Below are positions 1 to 8,646 of a stretch of DNA of 64,000 bases, piece after piece. Below the pieces are notes generated by a model. That model was not told where the DNA came from, ran no database searches, and saw only the letters and a list, made by a program, of their open reading frames with translations. The stretch's first letter is position 1, and each line of letters starts with the position of its first letter. This stretch comes from an uncultured Hyphomicrobiales bacterium (GTDB lineage: Bacteria; Pseudomonadota; Alphaproteobacteria; Rhizobiales; Beijerinckiaceae). A program made the position numbers and the translations under genes. Location: contig CAINED010000076.1 in the NCBI GenBank assembly GCA_903847605.1, forward strand, positions 186,001 to 250,000, written 5' to 3'.

Positions 1-570
1 ATCCAACCGCAGATCAGCTGGGGCACGAGCCCCGATCATGTGATCGGAATTAACGAAGTCGTTCCCGATCCGCAGGACGAGGCAGATGCCAGCAAGCGCG
101 AGCGGATGATGGCCGCCCTCGATTATATCGGCATCGAAGCCGGGCATCCGCTCATCGGAACGCGCATCGACAATGTCTTCATCGGCTCCTGCACCAATGC
201 ACGCATTTCCGATCTGCGCTCCGCTGCATCCATCGTGAAGGGCCGTAGCGTGGCGCCGCATGTCGAAGCGTGGATCGTTCCCGGCTCCTTCGATGTGAAA
301 TCGCAGGCCGAGCGTGAAGGGCTCGACCGCACCTTCATCGATGCCGGATTCCAGTGGCGCAATGCGGGCTGTTCGATGTGCGGCGGCATGGGCGATCTTT
401 CGCGCGAGAAAGTCGCGCCGGGCAAACGCATCGTCTCCACCACCAATCGCAGCTTTGTCGGGCGACAGGGGCCGGGCAGCCGAACCCATCTTGCAAGTCC
501 CGCCATGGCGGCGGCGGCGGCCATCGCAGGCTGTATCGTCGACGTTCGCGACTTCGGAGCGACGGCATGA
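1..570 (+). CDS. leuC: 3-isopropylmalate dehydratase large subunit, C-terminal part (partial)
   Basis: The reading frame is open from the first base, so the gene begins upstream and only about 189 C-terminal residues are visible. The product is an aconitase-family 4Fe-4S hydro-lyase subunit that with LeuD isomerises 2- and 3-isopropylmalate. Visible Fe-S ligands are the Cys in VFIGSCTNAR and the two in GCSMCGG. The segment GRQGPGSRTHLASPAMAAAAA is typical of the LeuC C-terminus. The stop overlaps the leuD start (ATGA), so the two are translationally coupled. The following genes encode a solute-binding protein and a TPP enzyme, not leuB, so this may be a catabolic paralogue acting on a related hydroxy-acid. 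The family call is firm; the exact substrate is not. Confidence 0.9.
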   Translation: MQPQISWGTSPDHVIGINEVVPDPQDEADASKRERMMAALDYIGIEAGHPLIGTRIDNVFIGSCTNARISDLRSAASIVKGRSVAPHVEAWIVPGSFDVKSQAEREGLDRTFIDAGFQWRNAGCSMCGGMGDLSREKVAPGKRIVSTTNRSFVGRQGPGSRTHLASPAMAAAAAIAGCIVDVRDFGATA

Positions 571-1202
571 AACCCCTGATACGCATCGAAGGCGTTGCCG
601 CGCCGCTTCTCATCGACGACATCAATACCGACATGATCGCCCCGACGCGCCCGCGCGCCGGAATGACATCCGGCAAGATGGCCGAGAAGGAATTCGATCC
701 CGCCGCGCTTTTCGCACCACTGCGCTACTTGAGCGATGGGACTGAAAATCCGGACTTCATCCTGAACAGGCCTGCATTCAGAACCGCGAAAATCCTTGTC
801 GCCGGCCGCAACTTCGGCTGCGGCTCCTCGCGCGAGCAAGCGGTCTGGCTTCTCGCCGATTTCGGCATCGAATGTATCATCGCGCCGAGTTTCGGTGGCA
901 TCTTCTTCGATTCCTGTTTCAAGAACGGCATTCTTCCCGTGGTTCTCCCCGAAGAGAACGTGCGGGCGCTGGCGGCGGATGCGCAGCAGGCAGCGTCTAT
1001 GCTTGTCGATGTCGAAGCCCGCCGCATCCACAGCGGCGCGTTCATGAGGAATTTCGACCTTCCGGAATTTCGTCGCGCCGCTCTCATTGCGGGCGTCGAC
1101 GATATCGAGATGACGCTGCGGCGCGACGCGGAGTTGAAGCAATTCGTCGCCCGCGACCGCCTCGAGCGCCCATGGATATACCTTCGTACAGGAGCCCAAT
1201 GA
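567..1202 (+). CDS. leuD: 3-isopropylmalate dehydratase small subunit
   Basis: A 211-aa protein, the usual length for LeuD, forming the swivelling small subunit of the LeuCD dehydratase. Family segments visible are DDINTDMIAPTRPR near the N-terminus, the FGCGSSREQAVWLL loop that contacts substrate, and APSFGGIFFDSCFKNGILP. The ATG at 567 overlaps the leuC stop. An upstream-extended frame exists but lies inside leuC. The 3' end overlaps the ATGATG start of the next gene at 1199-1202, so three genes are read as a tightly coupled unit. As with leuC, the neighbours leave open a related hydro-lyase reaction in place of leucine synthesis. Confidence 0.92.
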   Translation: MKPLIRIEGVAAPLLIDDINTDMIAPTRPRAGMTSGKMAEKEFDPAALFAPLRYLSDGTENPDFILNRPAFRTAKILVAGRNFGCGSSREQAVWLLADFGIECIIAPSFGGIFFDSCFKNGILPVVLPEENVRALAADAQQAASMLVDVEARRIHSGAFMRNFDLPEFRRAALIAGVDDIEMTLRRDAELKQFVARDRLERPWIYLRTGAQ

Positions 1203-2152
1203 TGCGCCGTTTAGCGCTTGCCGTTCTTTTTGCCGCCTTTTCGCTGCCCTCGCAGGCCCAGGACTATCCGCGGCAAACGGTCCGCATTGTTCTCGGCTTC
1301 GGGGCGGGCGGCGGGGCGGACGTCAGCGCCCGCCTGTTTGCGGCAAAGATGGAGGGCCTGACCGGCCAGACCTTCATCGTCGTCAACAAGCCCGGCGCCA
1401 GCGGCAATATCGCGGCAACCGAAGTCGTTAAGGCGCAGTCCGATGGTTACACCCTGCTATGGTCGCCGAGTTCCGCCTATTCGTCCAACCATCTGATGTA
1501 CAAAAATACCCCTTACGATCCCAAGCGCGATCTTCGGATCGCGACGACATTTAACCGCTATGGTTTCGTCCTGCTGGTGAACAAGGACAATCCTGCCGGG
1601 AGCGTCAACGAACTGACGGAACAGTTGCGCAAGAAGGGCGGCGGTCTTTACGGCTCGGCCGCCACGAGCTTCATGGCCTGTTCGGAACTTTACAAACTTG
1701 CCACGGGCCTCGCGACGCAACAGGTTAACTACAAGACGACAGGCGATGCTGTTCGCGACCTGATCGGCAATCAGGTCGATTATGTTTTTGCCGATGCGGC
1801 TTTCGCCATTTCGCAGGCGCAGGCGGGCCGTGTGAAAATGCTCGCGATCACCTTGCGCGATCGCCTCGGCAGTGCGCCACACCTTCCGACAATGGCGGAA
1901 AGCGGAATCGCCGACTACGAAATGAGCGGCTGGATCGCGCTGGCCGCGCCCCGGCGGACGCCTGACGACATCGTCCGCAGGTTGAACGATCTGGCGCAGA
2001 GGGTTCTGGCGATGCCGGATGTTCGCCAGGCCATCCTCGATTCGAGCAGCGAACCGATGTTCCTGCCGCTTGGGGATATCGAAGGCTTTCAGGATTCGCA
2101 GATCCAGAAATGGCGCAAGCTGCTCGCCGAGAGCAAATTCGAAATGCAATAA
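1199..2152 (+). CDS. TctC/Bug-family tripartite tricarboxylate transporter substrate-binding protein
   Basis: A 317-aa periplasmic binding protein with a Sec signal peptide (MMRRLALAVLFAAFSL, cleavage near AQA-QD). The family hallmark near the mature N-terminus is VRIVLGFGAGGGADVSAR, followed by VNKPGASGNIAATEVVKAQ. Proteins of this family capture carboxylates for TctAB-type transporters, but no tctA or tctB lies nearby, which is common for these orphan receptors. Start codons at 1199 and 1202 overlap the leuD stop, so it is translationally coupled to the dehydratase genes. This suggests its ligand is a carboxylic acid handled by the same pathway. The specific ligand cannot be told from sequence. 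Confidence 0.9.
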   Translation: MMRRLALAVLFAAFSLPSQAQDYPRQTVRIVLGFGAGGGADVSARLFAAKMEGLTGQTFIVVNKPGASGNIAATEVVKAQSDGYTLLWSPSSAYSSNHLMYKNTPYDPKRDLRIATTFNRYGFVLLVNKDNPAGSVNELTEQLRKKGGGLYGSAATSFMACSELYKLATGLATQQVNYKTTGDAVRDLIGNQVDYVFADAAFAISQAQAGRVKMLAITLRDRLGSAPHLPTMAESGIADYEMSGWIALAAPRRTPDDIVRRLNDLAQRVLAMPDVRQAILDSSSEPMFLPLGDIEGFQDSQIQKWRKLLAESKFEMQ

Positions 2153-2264
2153 CGGAGCGAAGCCGCTCGCAAGGTCTCCGGCGCTTCCGTTTGCAGCCGC
2201 GCCTTGTCAAATGGCCCGCCGGACTCTACGCAAAGTCATAGAATAATCGATTGAGGAGAGGGCC

Positions 2265-3857
2265 GTGACCGAGGCAATGCAGGCACAAGAGGCGCAGGCG
2301 GTGCTCACAGGCGCTCAGAGCCTTCTCGAAACCTTAGTGGCCTGCGGCGTCGATGCCTGCTTCGCCAATCCCGGCACATCCGAACTCCATCTCGTCGCTG
2401 CCTTGCAGAACGATTCCCGCGTGCGTTCGATCCTGTGCCTGTTCGAAGGCATCGCGACCGGCGCCGCCGACGGCTATGCGCGCGTTGCCGGAAAGCCCGC
2501 AGCGACGCTGCTGCATCTTGGCCCCGGCCTCGCGAATGGCTGGGCCAATCTGCACAATGCGAAGAAGGCGAAGGTGCCGCTCGTCAACATCGTCGGCGAT
2601 CACGCGACCTGGCATCTGCCGCTCGGCGCATCGCTGACCTCCGACCTGCCGGGACTTTCTGCCTCGATCTCCGACTGGACGAAAATTTCCGCCTCCACTG
2701 CCGACATCGGCGCGGATGCGGCGCTCGCTGTGCAAACGGCAATGGCGCGTGGCGGACAGATTGCGACACTGATCCTGCCTGCCGATACGACCTGGAATCC
2801 CGGCGGCGTGGTTGCCAAGCCCCTGCCGCCGGCAGCGCCGCTCAGAGTCGATGATGGCGAGATCGATGCCGCCGTTTCCGCGCTCAAGTCGGGCCGGCGC
2901 GTTGCCGTTCTCGTGACAGGCGACTCTCTGATCGGCGAAGGGCGCGAAGCCTGCACGCGCATTGCCGCGAAAACGGGCGCGAAATTTTTCTGCCATGGCC
3001 TCAATCGCCACATGCAGCGCGGCGCGGGACGCATGGAATTCATGCGCCTTTCCGCCTGGGGTCAGGAAACGCTGAAAGTGCTCGCCGACTATGACGACCT
3101 CATCATCGTCGGCACGGGCCAGCCTGTCCTGTCCTTCGCCCATCCGACCTTCGAAAGCGTGCTGGTGCCGAAGAGCGTGCGCGTGACGAAAGTCGGCACG
3201 GCGGAACACGACATCACCGCAGCATTGGCCGAGATCTCATCGCGCCTTGGCGCACCTGATTCAGAGAATGTGAAGAAGCTTCTGGTGGAGCGCGCGCATT
3301 TCGATCTCGCGACCGGCGCGCTCACGGCGGAAGCCATCGGGCGCGCAGTCAACACATACATGCCGGAAGGCGCAATCATTTCCGAAGAAGCGGGCACGGC
3401 GGGCGCGGGCCATTATCCCTTCACGGCGAAAGCCGCGCCGCACGATTGTCTCTTCCTCACCGGCGGCAGTATCGGACAGGGCCTGCCCGTCGCGCTCGGC
3501 GCGGCCATTGCGCGGCCGGATCGCAAGGTCATCGCGCTCGAGGCAGACGGTTCCGGGATGTACACATTGCAGGCGCTGTGGAGCATGGCGCGCGAGAAAT
3601 GCGACGTGACGACCGTCATCTTCTCCAATCGCCAGTACGGCATTCTCATGCGCTCCATCGGCATGTATGCGATACCCGGCATGCCCAACCGCGTGCCCGA
3701 TCTCTTCGATCTTTCCAATCCCGATCTCAACTGGGCGAAAATGGCCGAGGGCATGGGCGTCGAGGGCCATGTCTGCACCACGGCGGATGACTTCAATCGC
3801 ATCTTCGCAGACTGCATGAAACGCAAGGGGCCGCATCTCATCGAAGCCGTCATGTAA
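2265..3857 (+). CDS. Thiamine-diphosphate-dependent enzyme, acetolactate synthase/benzoylformate decarboxylase-like
   Basis: A 530-aa TPP enzyme starting at GTG 2265, preceded by a GAGGAGAGGG ribosome-binding site. The N-terminal Pyr domain carries the activating glutamate (about E61 in CLFEGIATGAADGYAR). The C-terminal PP domain carries the Mg/ThDP motif beginning around residue 426 (EADGSGMYTLQ) and ending in IFSN about 30 residues later. The central domain is about 130 residues. Such proteins are often annotated acetolactate synthase large subunit, but no ilvH-like regulatory subunit is present. The neighbourhood (hydro-lyase, carboxylate receptor) fits a catabolic 2-keto-acid decarboxylase or carboligase. 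The fold is certain; the reaction is not. Confidence 0.85.
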   Translation: MTEAMQAQEAQAVLTGAQSLLETLVACGVDACFANPGTSELHLVAALQNDSRVRSILCLFEGIATGAADGYARVAGKPAATLLHLGPGLANGWANLHNAKKAKVPLVNIVGDHATWHLPLGASLTSDLPGLSASISDWTKISASTADIGADAALAVQTAMARGGQIATLILPADTTWNPGGVVAKPLPPAAPLRVDDGEIDAAVSALKSGRRVAVLVTGDSLIGEGREACTRIAAKTGAKFFCHGLNRHMQRGAGRMEFMRLSAWGQETLKVLADYDDLIIVGTGQPVLSFAHPTFESVLVPKSVRVTKVGTAEHDITAALAEISSRLGAPDSENVKKLLVERAHFDLATGALTAEAIGRAVNTYMPEGAIISEEAGTAGAGHYPFTAKAAPHDCLFLTGGSIGQGLPVALGAAIARPDRKVIALEADGSGMYTLQALWSMAREKCDVTTVIFSNRQYGILMRSIGMYAIPGMPNRVPDLFDLSNPDLNWAKMAEGMGVEGHVCTTADDFNRIFADCMKRKGPHLIEAVM

Positions 3858-3880
3858 TTCCAACACAGCAAGAGACTTTT

Positions 3881-4885
3881 ATGACATTCGCTTCCACCCT
3901 TCCCGAACTTTCCGCCCAGACAGGATTCGCGCTGAGCCCGCTCGATCGCATGTCCGAGATACGCGAGGACAAGCAGGCGCTCGCGGATATGAACGCCGCG
4001 GCGCAGACGCGCTTCGTCGTCATCGGGCGCGACCGGCCCATCCTGAAGCGCGTCGAGGGCGGTTACGATCCCTTCTTCACGGCGGCTGAAGCCGCGACCA
4101 TCGGACGTCAGCGCGAGACGGTGCTGCTGGGCAAGAGAGAAGACGGACAGGCGCTTTTTGCCATCGTGCTCGACGACAGCGCGGTCGATATCGTCGAAGT
4201 CGCCGACGAGGGCGGCCTCATCGACACGCGCAAATTCGTCGTCCCCGGCCGCAACGATCTTTTCGTGCACGATCTGCGGGCAATGGCCACGGAGGGCACG
4301 GTGCCGGTCGATATCATCGGCATTCTCGGCCAGGCCAAGAGCATCATGCACTGGCACGCGCGCCACAGGTTCTGTTCGAACTGCGGTTCGTCGTCCGAAC
4401 TCGCGGCGGCCGGATGGCGGCGCGAATGCCGCGTCTGCAAGGCCATGCATTTTCCGCGCACGGACCCGGTCGTCATCATGCTCGCCATATCGGGCGAAGA
4501 TTGCCTGATGGGCCGCGCAGGCCGGTTCGGCAAGCATATGTATTCGGCGCTCGCGGGCTTTCTCGAACCGGGCGAAACGATGGAAGACGCGGTGCGCCGC
4601 GAAATTCGCGAAGAGTCCGGCATTCGCGTCGGCCGCGTCGCCTATCTCGCCTCGCAGCCATGGCCTTTCCCGGCCTCGCTGATGATCGGCTGCGTCGCCG
4701 AGGCGCTAAATCGCGACATCGTCATCGACCATAACGAGCTCGAAGATTGCCGCTGGTTCTCGCGCCGCGACGTGCAGATGATGCTCAAGCGCGAACATCC
4801 CGATGGCTATACGGCGCCGCATCCGCTCGCCATCGCGCACCATCTGCTGCGCGCGTGGAGCGAAGGCCGGACTCCTAAATTCTAG
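3881..4885 (+). CDS. nudC: NAD+ diphosphatase (NADH pyrophosphatase)
   Basis: A 334-aa Nudix hydrolase cleaving NADH/NAD+ to NMN(H) and AMP; the family also removes NAD caps from RNA. A zinc ribbon is visible (Cys 165, 168, 183, 186: CSNC and CRVC). The Nudix box lies at about 226-248 (GFLEPGETMEDAVRR, then EIREESGI). The NudC-specific SQPWPFPAS motif is at about 258-266. Order (N-terminal domain, zinc ribbon, Nudix domain) and length fit the family. It starts 23 nt after the TPP enzyme and ends inside a palindromic repeat. Confidence 0.95.
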   Translation: MTFASTLPELSAQTGFALSPLDRMSEIREDKQALADMNAAAQTRFVVIGRDRPILKRVEGGYDPFFTAAEAATIGRQRETVLLGKREDGQALFAIVLDDSAVDIVEVADEGGLIDTRKFVVPGRNDLFVHDLRAMATEGTVPVDIIGILGQAKSIMHWHARHRFCSNCGSSSELAAAGWRRECRVCKAMHFPRTDPVVIMLAISGEDCLMGRAGRFGKHMYSALAGFLEPGETMEDAVRREIREESGIRVGRVAYLASQPWPFPASLMIGCVAEALNRDIVIDHNELEDCRWFSRRDVQMMLKREHPDGYTAPHPLAIAHHLLRAWSEGRTPKF

Positions 4886-4932
4886 AGCGTGCTCCGGAAA
4901 AGTTGAATGACTTTTCCGATGAGAACACGCTC
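4885..4932. repeat. Short interspersed palindromic element, copy 1
   Basis: A nested inverted repeat directly after the nudC stop. The inner stem CGGAAAAGT / ACTTTTCCG (4895-4903 and 4910-4918) is perfect over 9 bp with a 6-nt loop. The outer arms GAGCGTG / CACGCTC (4885-4891 and 4926-4932) are perfect over 7 bp. A degenerate relative lies at 13744-13790. It may also act as a transcript 3' end, but there is no T-run. Confidence 0.7.
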
Positions 4933-4975
4933 CGCTCACGAATGGACGCCGGATTCTGATGGACGCCAAAATTTA

Positions 4976-5725
4976 ATGGATGCGCTTCCGCCGCTCTGGA
5001 TTCTCGCGGTCGCCTTTCCGGCGGTCACCATCGCTTACATGATCTTTTCCATCGCGGGCTTCGGCGCGGTCTTCATCACTGCGCCCGCTCTCGCGCAGGC
5101 GATGCCCGTCTCGCATGTGGTGCCGGTTCTCTCGCTCGTCGATTTCGGCGCCGCTGCCATCAACGGCACGGCGCTGTCGCGCAAGATCGCCTACGACGAA
5201 CTGAAATTCCTGATACCCTTGATGATCATCGGCAGCATCGCCGGCATTTACCTGCTGCTGATCATTCCCGCGCAGCCGATGATGTATGGGCTCGGCGCCT
5301 TCGTGCTCTGCTACGCGCTTTATAATCTCTTCGCACAGCCGCGCACCGACGCCATCGGCCGCATCTGGATCCTGCCTTTTGGTCTGCTCGGCGGCGTCTT
5401 CAGCGGCATGTTCGGCAGCGGCGGCTTCATCTACGTGATGTATCTGATGCGGCGAACGGCGGACAAGGATGTCATCCGCGCGACGCAGGGCGCGCTGATC
5501 TCGCTCAGCACCTTCATTCGCATCGTGATTTTTACGTTCGCCGGCGTTTATTCCGACCTGAAAATTCTCGTGCTCGCCGCCGCCTGCGCGCCGGCCATGC
5601 TGCTCGGCACATGGCTCGGGCACAAGGTCACGCTCAAAATGTCACGCGCGGTTTTCCTGCGCGCCATCTACGTGATGCTGCTGGTCGCGGGCGTTTCCGT
5701 CATCGCGCGCGCATTCGCAATGTGA
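4976..5725 (+). CDS. Sulfite exporter TauE/SafE (TSUP) family membrane protein
   Basis: A 249-aa polytopic inner-membrane protein of the TSUP/DUF81 family, which moves sulfur-containing or carboxylate anions. About eight hydrophobic segments are visible, and the repeated family core appears as SIAGFGAVFITAPALAQ in the first half and GLLGGVFSGMFGSGGF in the second. I chose ATG 4976 (MDALPPLWILAV); an upstream in-frame ATG at 4907 would add residues translated from the palindromic repeat and is unlikely. The ligand is not predictable, and it is not clearly operonic with nudC. Confidence 0.85.
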   Translation: MDALPPLWILAVAFPAVTIAYMIFSIAGFGAVFITAPALAQAMPVSHVVPVLSLVDFGAAAINGTALSRKIAYDELKFLIPLMIIGSIAGIYLLLIIPAQPMMYGLGAFVLCYALYNLFAQPRTDAIGRIWILPFGLLGGVFSGMFGSGGFIYVMYLMRRTADKDVIRATQGALISLSTFIRIVIFTFAGVYSDLKILVLAAACAPAMLLGTWLGHKVTLKMSRAVFLRAIYVMLLVAGVSVIARAFAM

Positions 5726-5729
5726 GCGC

Positions 5730-6257
5730 TCACCGCGACGATTTGAAGATCGACGTGAACATGAAGTCGCTCTCCCGCACCTTAAGGTGACAGGAGAAAC
5801 AGTTGTTGAGCTGCGCCTTCTCGTTCACCGTGCCGGCCGGGGTATAGGACGCATAATCCCAGTCGCCGTTGCGCAAATCCGGCGGAATGTCGTTGCCCCA
5901 TCCGGCGCGCTTCTCCATCACGGCCACGGCGACGATCTTGTCGGTCGGTTTCAACCGTCCGGCCGCATCGGTCACGGGATTACCGGCGGCGTCGAGTTCG
6001 ACGGCATGATCTTCCATTACGAGGATCGTGCCATTGGGCATCGGTTGTCCCGGCTTCGCTTCGGCAGCCGATTTCGGATCGACATACATGAAGCGCGAAA
6101 TCTTGCGGTCGGGCTTGTCGACGATGTCGTAGCGTTTGAAATCCTTCTCGAAGCCGCGCGGATATTTCACGCGATCGGGTCCGGCGGCCAGCAAGGTCGT
6201 CGCGAAAACGCCCGTGACGAATGCTGCTGCAATTCCAAAAACGGCTGCGCGTTTCAT
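5730..6257 (-). CDS. Cytochrome P460 family protein
   Basis: A 175-aa exported protein. It has a signal peptide (about residues 1-25, MKRAAVFGIAAAFVTG) and a C-terminal c-type haem site CFSCH at about 153-157. The P460-like core YPRGFEKDFKRY..FMYVDPKSA and the segment WDYASYTPAG precede it. P460 proteins carry a modified haem and in some bacteria oxidise hydroxylamine; many members in heterotrophs have unknown roles. ATG 6257 is preceded by GGGAGGGCGG, a strong ribosome-binding site; the longer frame reaching 6509 would place the signal peptide internally. It is transcribed divergently from the GT4 gene. Confidence 0.85.
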   Translation of the reverse strand: MKRAAVFGIAAAFVTGVFATTLLAAGPDRVKYPRGFEKDFKRYDIVDKPDRKISRFMYVDPKSAAEAKPGQPMPNGTILVMEDHAVELDAAGNPVTDAAGRLKPTDKIVAVAVMEKRAGWGNDIPPDLRNGDWDYASYTPAGTVNEKAQLNNCFSCHLKVRESDFMFTSIFKSSR

Positions 6258-6445
6258 TTCCGCCCTCCCATGCCGAAGCGGAAGCGCAATAGCCCCGCAG
6301 TCCACAAGCGTGATGGCGCGATAGCGCCCTGTCAAACCTTTCTCGATCAAAAGGACGTGTGCCGATCGCGGGCCGTCATCCCGGCGACGCACGAATCTGG
6401 TGCATGGATCGCGAGGGACCGGAGAACGAACCGGAGAAGGACCGG

Positions 6446-7555
6446 ATGGCACAGGCGACTGTCCAGCGCGCAGGAGCAGGTCCGGAAGACCTGCGGGCCG
6501 AAATCGCAACTTCCGCCATTCCGGCGCGCGCCTCCTTCGCCAACGATCGCGAGCGTCTCGTTATCGTGACGGATGCATGGCGTCCGCAAATCAACGGCGT
6601 CGCACGCACCTACGAATGGCTGGCGCGCGAATTGCCGGCGCTGGGCGTAACTTTCAGCTTCGTGACGCCTGAAGGATTTCCGACAGTCGGCCTGCCGACC
6701 TATCGGCAGATCAGGCTTGCGCTGGCTTCGCCTGCGGCGGTTGCGCGTTCCATCGACGCCGCGCGGCCCAGCACCGTGCATATCGCAACCGAAGGACCGC
6801 TCGGGCTTCTTGCACGGCGCCATTGCCTGCGTACGGGCTTGCCCTTCACTACCTGCTATCACACGCGCTATCCCGAATATGCGGCGGCGCGCTTTCCGTT
6901 GCCCTTGTCCTGGAGTTACGCGGCTCTACGCCGTTTTCATCGCGCCGCGCGAACTACCATGGTGGCGACGCCGGAACTCAAGGCCGAACTCGCATCCCGA
7001 GGATTCGAGCATCTCGCAATTTGGCGTCGTGGCGTCGACGTCGGAACTTTCGCTTTGGGTCCCGCGGCCGTATTGCCGTTCCAGCGCCCCTATTTTCTGT
7101 ATGCCGGACGGCTCGCCGTCGAGAAAAACGTCGAGGCCTTTCTCGCATTGGACCTGCCGGGCACGAAGATCGTCGCTGGCGACGGGCCGCAACGCGCAGA
7201 ATTGCAGCGCCGCTTCCCGGATGCGCGTTTTCTTGGCGCGCTTGGCAGTTCGACTCTCGGCGCGCTCTATCGCGCCGCCGATGTCTTCGTGTTTCCGAGC
7301 CGCACGGATACGTTCGGTCTCGTGATGGCCGAAGCGCTGGCCGCCGGCACGCCCGTGGCGGCCTATCCTTCCGCCGGCGCGCATGCGATTTTCGGCGGCC
7401 ACAAATGCGGAGTGCTCGACGAGGATCTGCGCAAAGCCGCGCTCGAGGCGCTCGATATATCGAGAGACGTAGCGCGCGCGGCGGGCGCCGAACATTCCAT
7501 GACGAAGAGCGTGCGCAGTTTTCTCGCCATTCTGGAAGCCGCGCGCATCGCCTGA
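6446..7555 (+). CDS. GT4-family glycosyltransferase, Agt-like (diacylglycerol glycosyltransferase candidate)
   Basis: A 369-aa GT-B glycosyltransferase. The N-terminal segment VTDAWRPQINGVARTYEWL and the C-terminal donor-site region FPSRTDTFGLVMAEALAAG are typical of GT4 enzymes that transfer sugars to lipid acceptors. ATG 6446 follows GGAGAAGG; upstream in-frame starts at 6404 and 6359 exist. It converges on a PlcP-like gene 34 nt away. In several alphaproteobacteria agt and plcP are neighbours and together replace phospholipids with glycolipids under phosphate limitation: PlcP frees diacylglycerol, Agt glycosylates it. Glycosyltransferase is certain; the Agt role is inferred from context. 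Confidence 0.8.
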   Translation: MAQATVQRAGAGPEDLRAEIATSAIPARASFANDRERLVIVTDAWRPQINGVARTYEWLARELPALGVTFSFVTPEGFPTVGLPTYRQIRLALASPAAVARSIDAARPSTVHIATEGPLGLLARRHCLRTGLPFTTCYHTRYPEYAAARFPLPLSWSYAALRRFHRAARTTMVATPELKAELASRGFEHLAIWRRGVDVGTFALGPAAVLPFQRPYFLYAGRLAVEKNVEAFLALDLPGTKIVAGDGPQRAELQRRFPDARFLGALGSSTLGALYRAADVFVFPSRTDTFGLVMAEALAAGTPVAAYPSAGAHAIFGGHKCGVLDEDLRKAALEALDISRDVARAAGAEHSMTKSVRSFLAILEAARIA

Positions 7556-7589
7556 CTTCGAATGGATCTTGCGCCCGGCAGGCTTCGCG

Positions 7590-8417
7590 TCAGGCCGCTT
7601 GCGGAACCTTTGAGATATCGGTCTGCGGCTGCAAGGCGGGCGCGGCCTCATGCCAGTAAATGAGTTCGAGCCGCCCGTCGTCGTGCTCCAATACCGCCGA
7701 ACAGCTTTCCACCCAGTCGCCGGTATTGATGTAGGTGACGCCATCCACTGCGCGCACGACGGGTTTGTGGATATGGCCGCAGACGACGATATCCGCGCCG
7801 TGCTTCTTGGCGTCGGCGATGACAGCGTCCTCGAAGGCGACGATGAAGCTCACGGCTCGCTTCACCTTGTCCTTGCTCCATTGCGAGAACGACCAGTAGG
7901 GCAGGCCCAGATGCCGGCGCACGCGGGCGATGTGGCCGTTCAGCCAGATCGCGAAATCGTAGGCCCAGTCGCCGAGCAAAGCGAGCCAGCGGATATTGCG
8001 CACGACCGTGTCGAACTTGTCGCCATGCATCAGCAGCATCTTGCGTCCGTCGGCGCAGATGTGGGTCGCCTCTTCCTCGATTTCGACTCCGCCGAAATTC
8101 GAGCCGACATAGTCGCGAAAGCATTCGTCGTGATTGCCGGGAATGAAGACGAGGCGCGCGCCCTTGCGCACCTTGCGCAACAGTTTCTGCACGACATCGT
8201 TATGCGCCTGCGGCCAGTACCAGCTTTGCTTCAGCCGCCATCCGTCGACGATATCGCCGACGAGAAAAATCGTCTCCGCATCGTAAACCTTGAGAAATTC
8301 AAGCAACGCGTCGGCCTGGCACCCGCGCGTTCCCAGATGCACATCGGATATGAAAATGGTGCGAACGCGATGCGTTTCCTTCACCGAATGTAGCCTTGGC
8401 TCATCTACGAACCGCAC
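7590..8417 (-). CDS. PlcP-like/LpxH-like metallophosphoesterase
   Basis: A 275-aa calcineurin-like phosphoesterase with all metal-site motifs in order: FISDVHLG, LVGDIVDGW, FIPGNHDE, LLMHGDKFD and VCGHIHKP. Databases usually call such proteins UDP-2,3-diacylglucosamine diphosphatase. Sinorhizobium PlcP, a similarly sized protein of this family, is instead a phospholipase C that degrades phosphatidylcholine and related lipids during phosphate starvation. The neighbouring Agt-like glycosyltransferase favours the PlcP role. No signal peptide or membrane segment is visible. An 18-bp palindrome lies 41 nt upstream of the start. The fold is certain; PlcP versus LpxH-type activity is inferred. Confidence 0.82.
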   Translation of the reverse strand: MRFVDEPRLHSVKETHRVRTIFISDVHLGTRGCQADALLEFLKVYDAETIFLVGDIVDGWRLKQSWYWPQAHNDVVQKLLRKVRKGARLVFIPGNHDECFRDYVGSNFGGVEIEEEATHICADGRKMLLMHGDKFDTVVRNIRWLALLGDWAYDFAIWLNGHIARVRRHLGLPYWSFSQWSKDKVKRAVSFIVAFEDAVIADAKKHGADIVVCGHIHKPVVRAVDGVTYINTGDWVESCSAVLEHDDGRLELIYWHEAAPALQPQTDISKVPQAA

Positions 8418-8457
8418 GCAGATCTCCTCGCTGCGGAATGACGAGATCAGCGCGCCG

Positions 8458-8475
8458 TTAAACGGAATCGTTTAA
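8458..8475. promoter_or_regulatory. Perfect palindrome upstream of the PlcP-like gene, possible operator
   Basis: TTAAACG (8458-8464) and CGTTTAA (8469-8475) are perfect 7-bp inverted arms around a GAAT spacer. The element is 41 nt from the ATG of the metallophosphoesterase and in the gap shared with the divergent GT21 gene. It does not resemble a Pho box. Symmetry and position suggest binding of a dimeric regulator. Confidence 0.4.
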
Positions 8476-8646
8476 TGGCGCATGAGCTGATCGTGTCCAA
8501 ATATCTCTAGCATCTCTCTCGCGAAAAACCGGAACCGCTTCTTCGCGCGATGCTACGTCGTGCATCGGTGATTTGTGCTTCGATTTTATGACGGAACGCG
8601 CGGCCGTCGTCATGCGGCTGTCAACGAATGCCATTATCCACGCGGC

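Noticed and set aside
6329..6346. Possible Pho box upstream of the Agt-like gene
   Set aside because: Only one CTGTCA half-site is present; the second half 11 bp later matches 3 of 6 bases, too weak to claim.
8620..8636. Possible Pho box upstream of the GT21 gene
   Set aside because: The half-sites CTGTCAA and ATGCCAT are spaced one base short and lie too close to the start codon.
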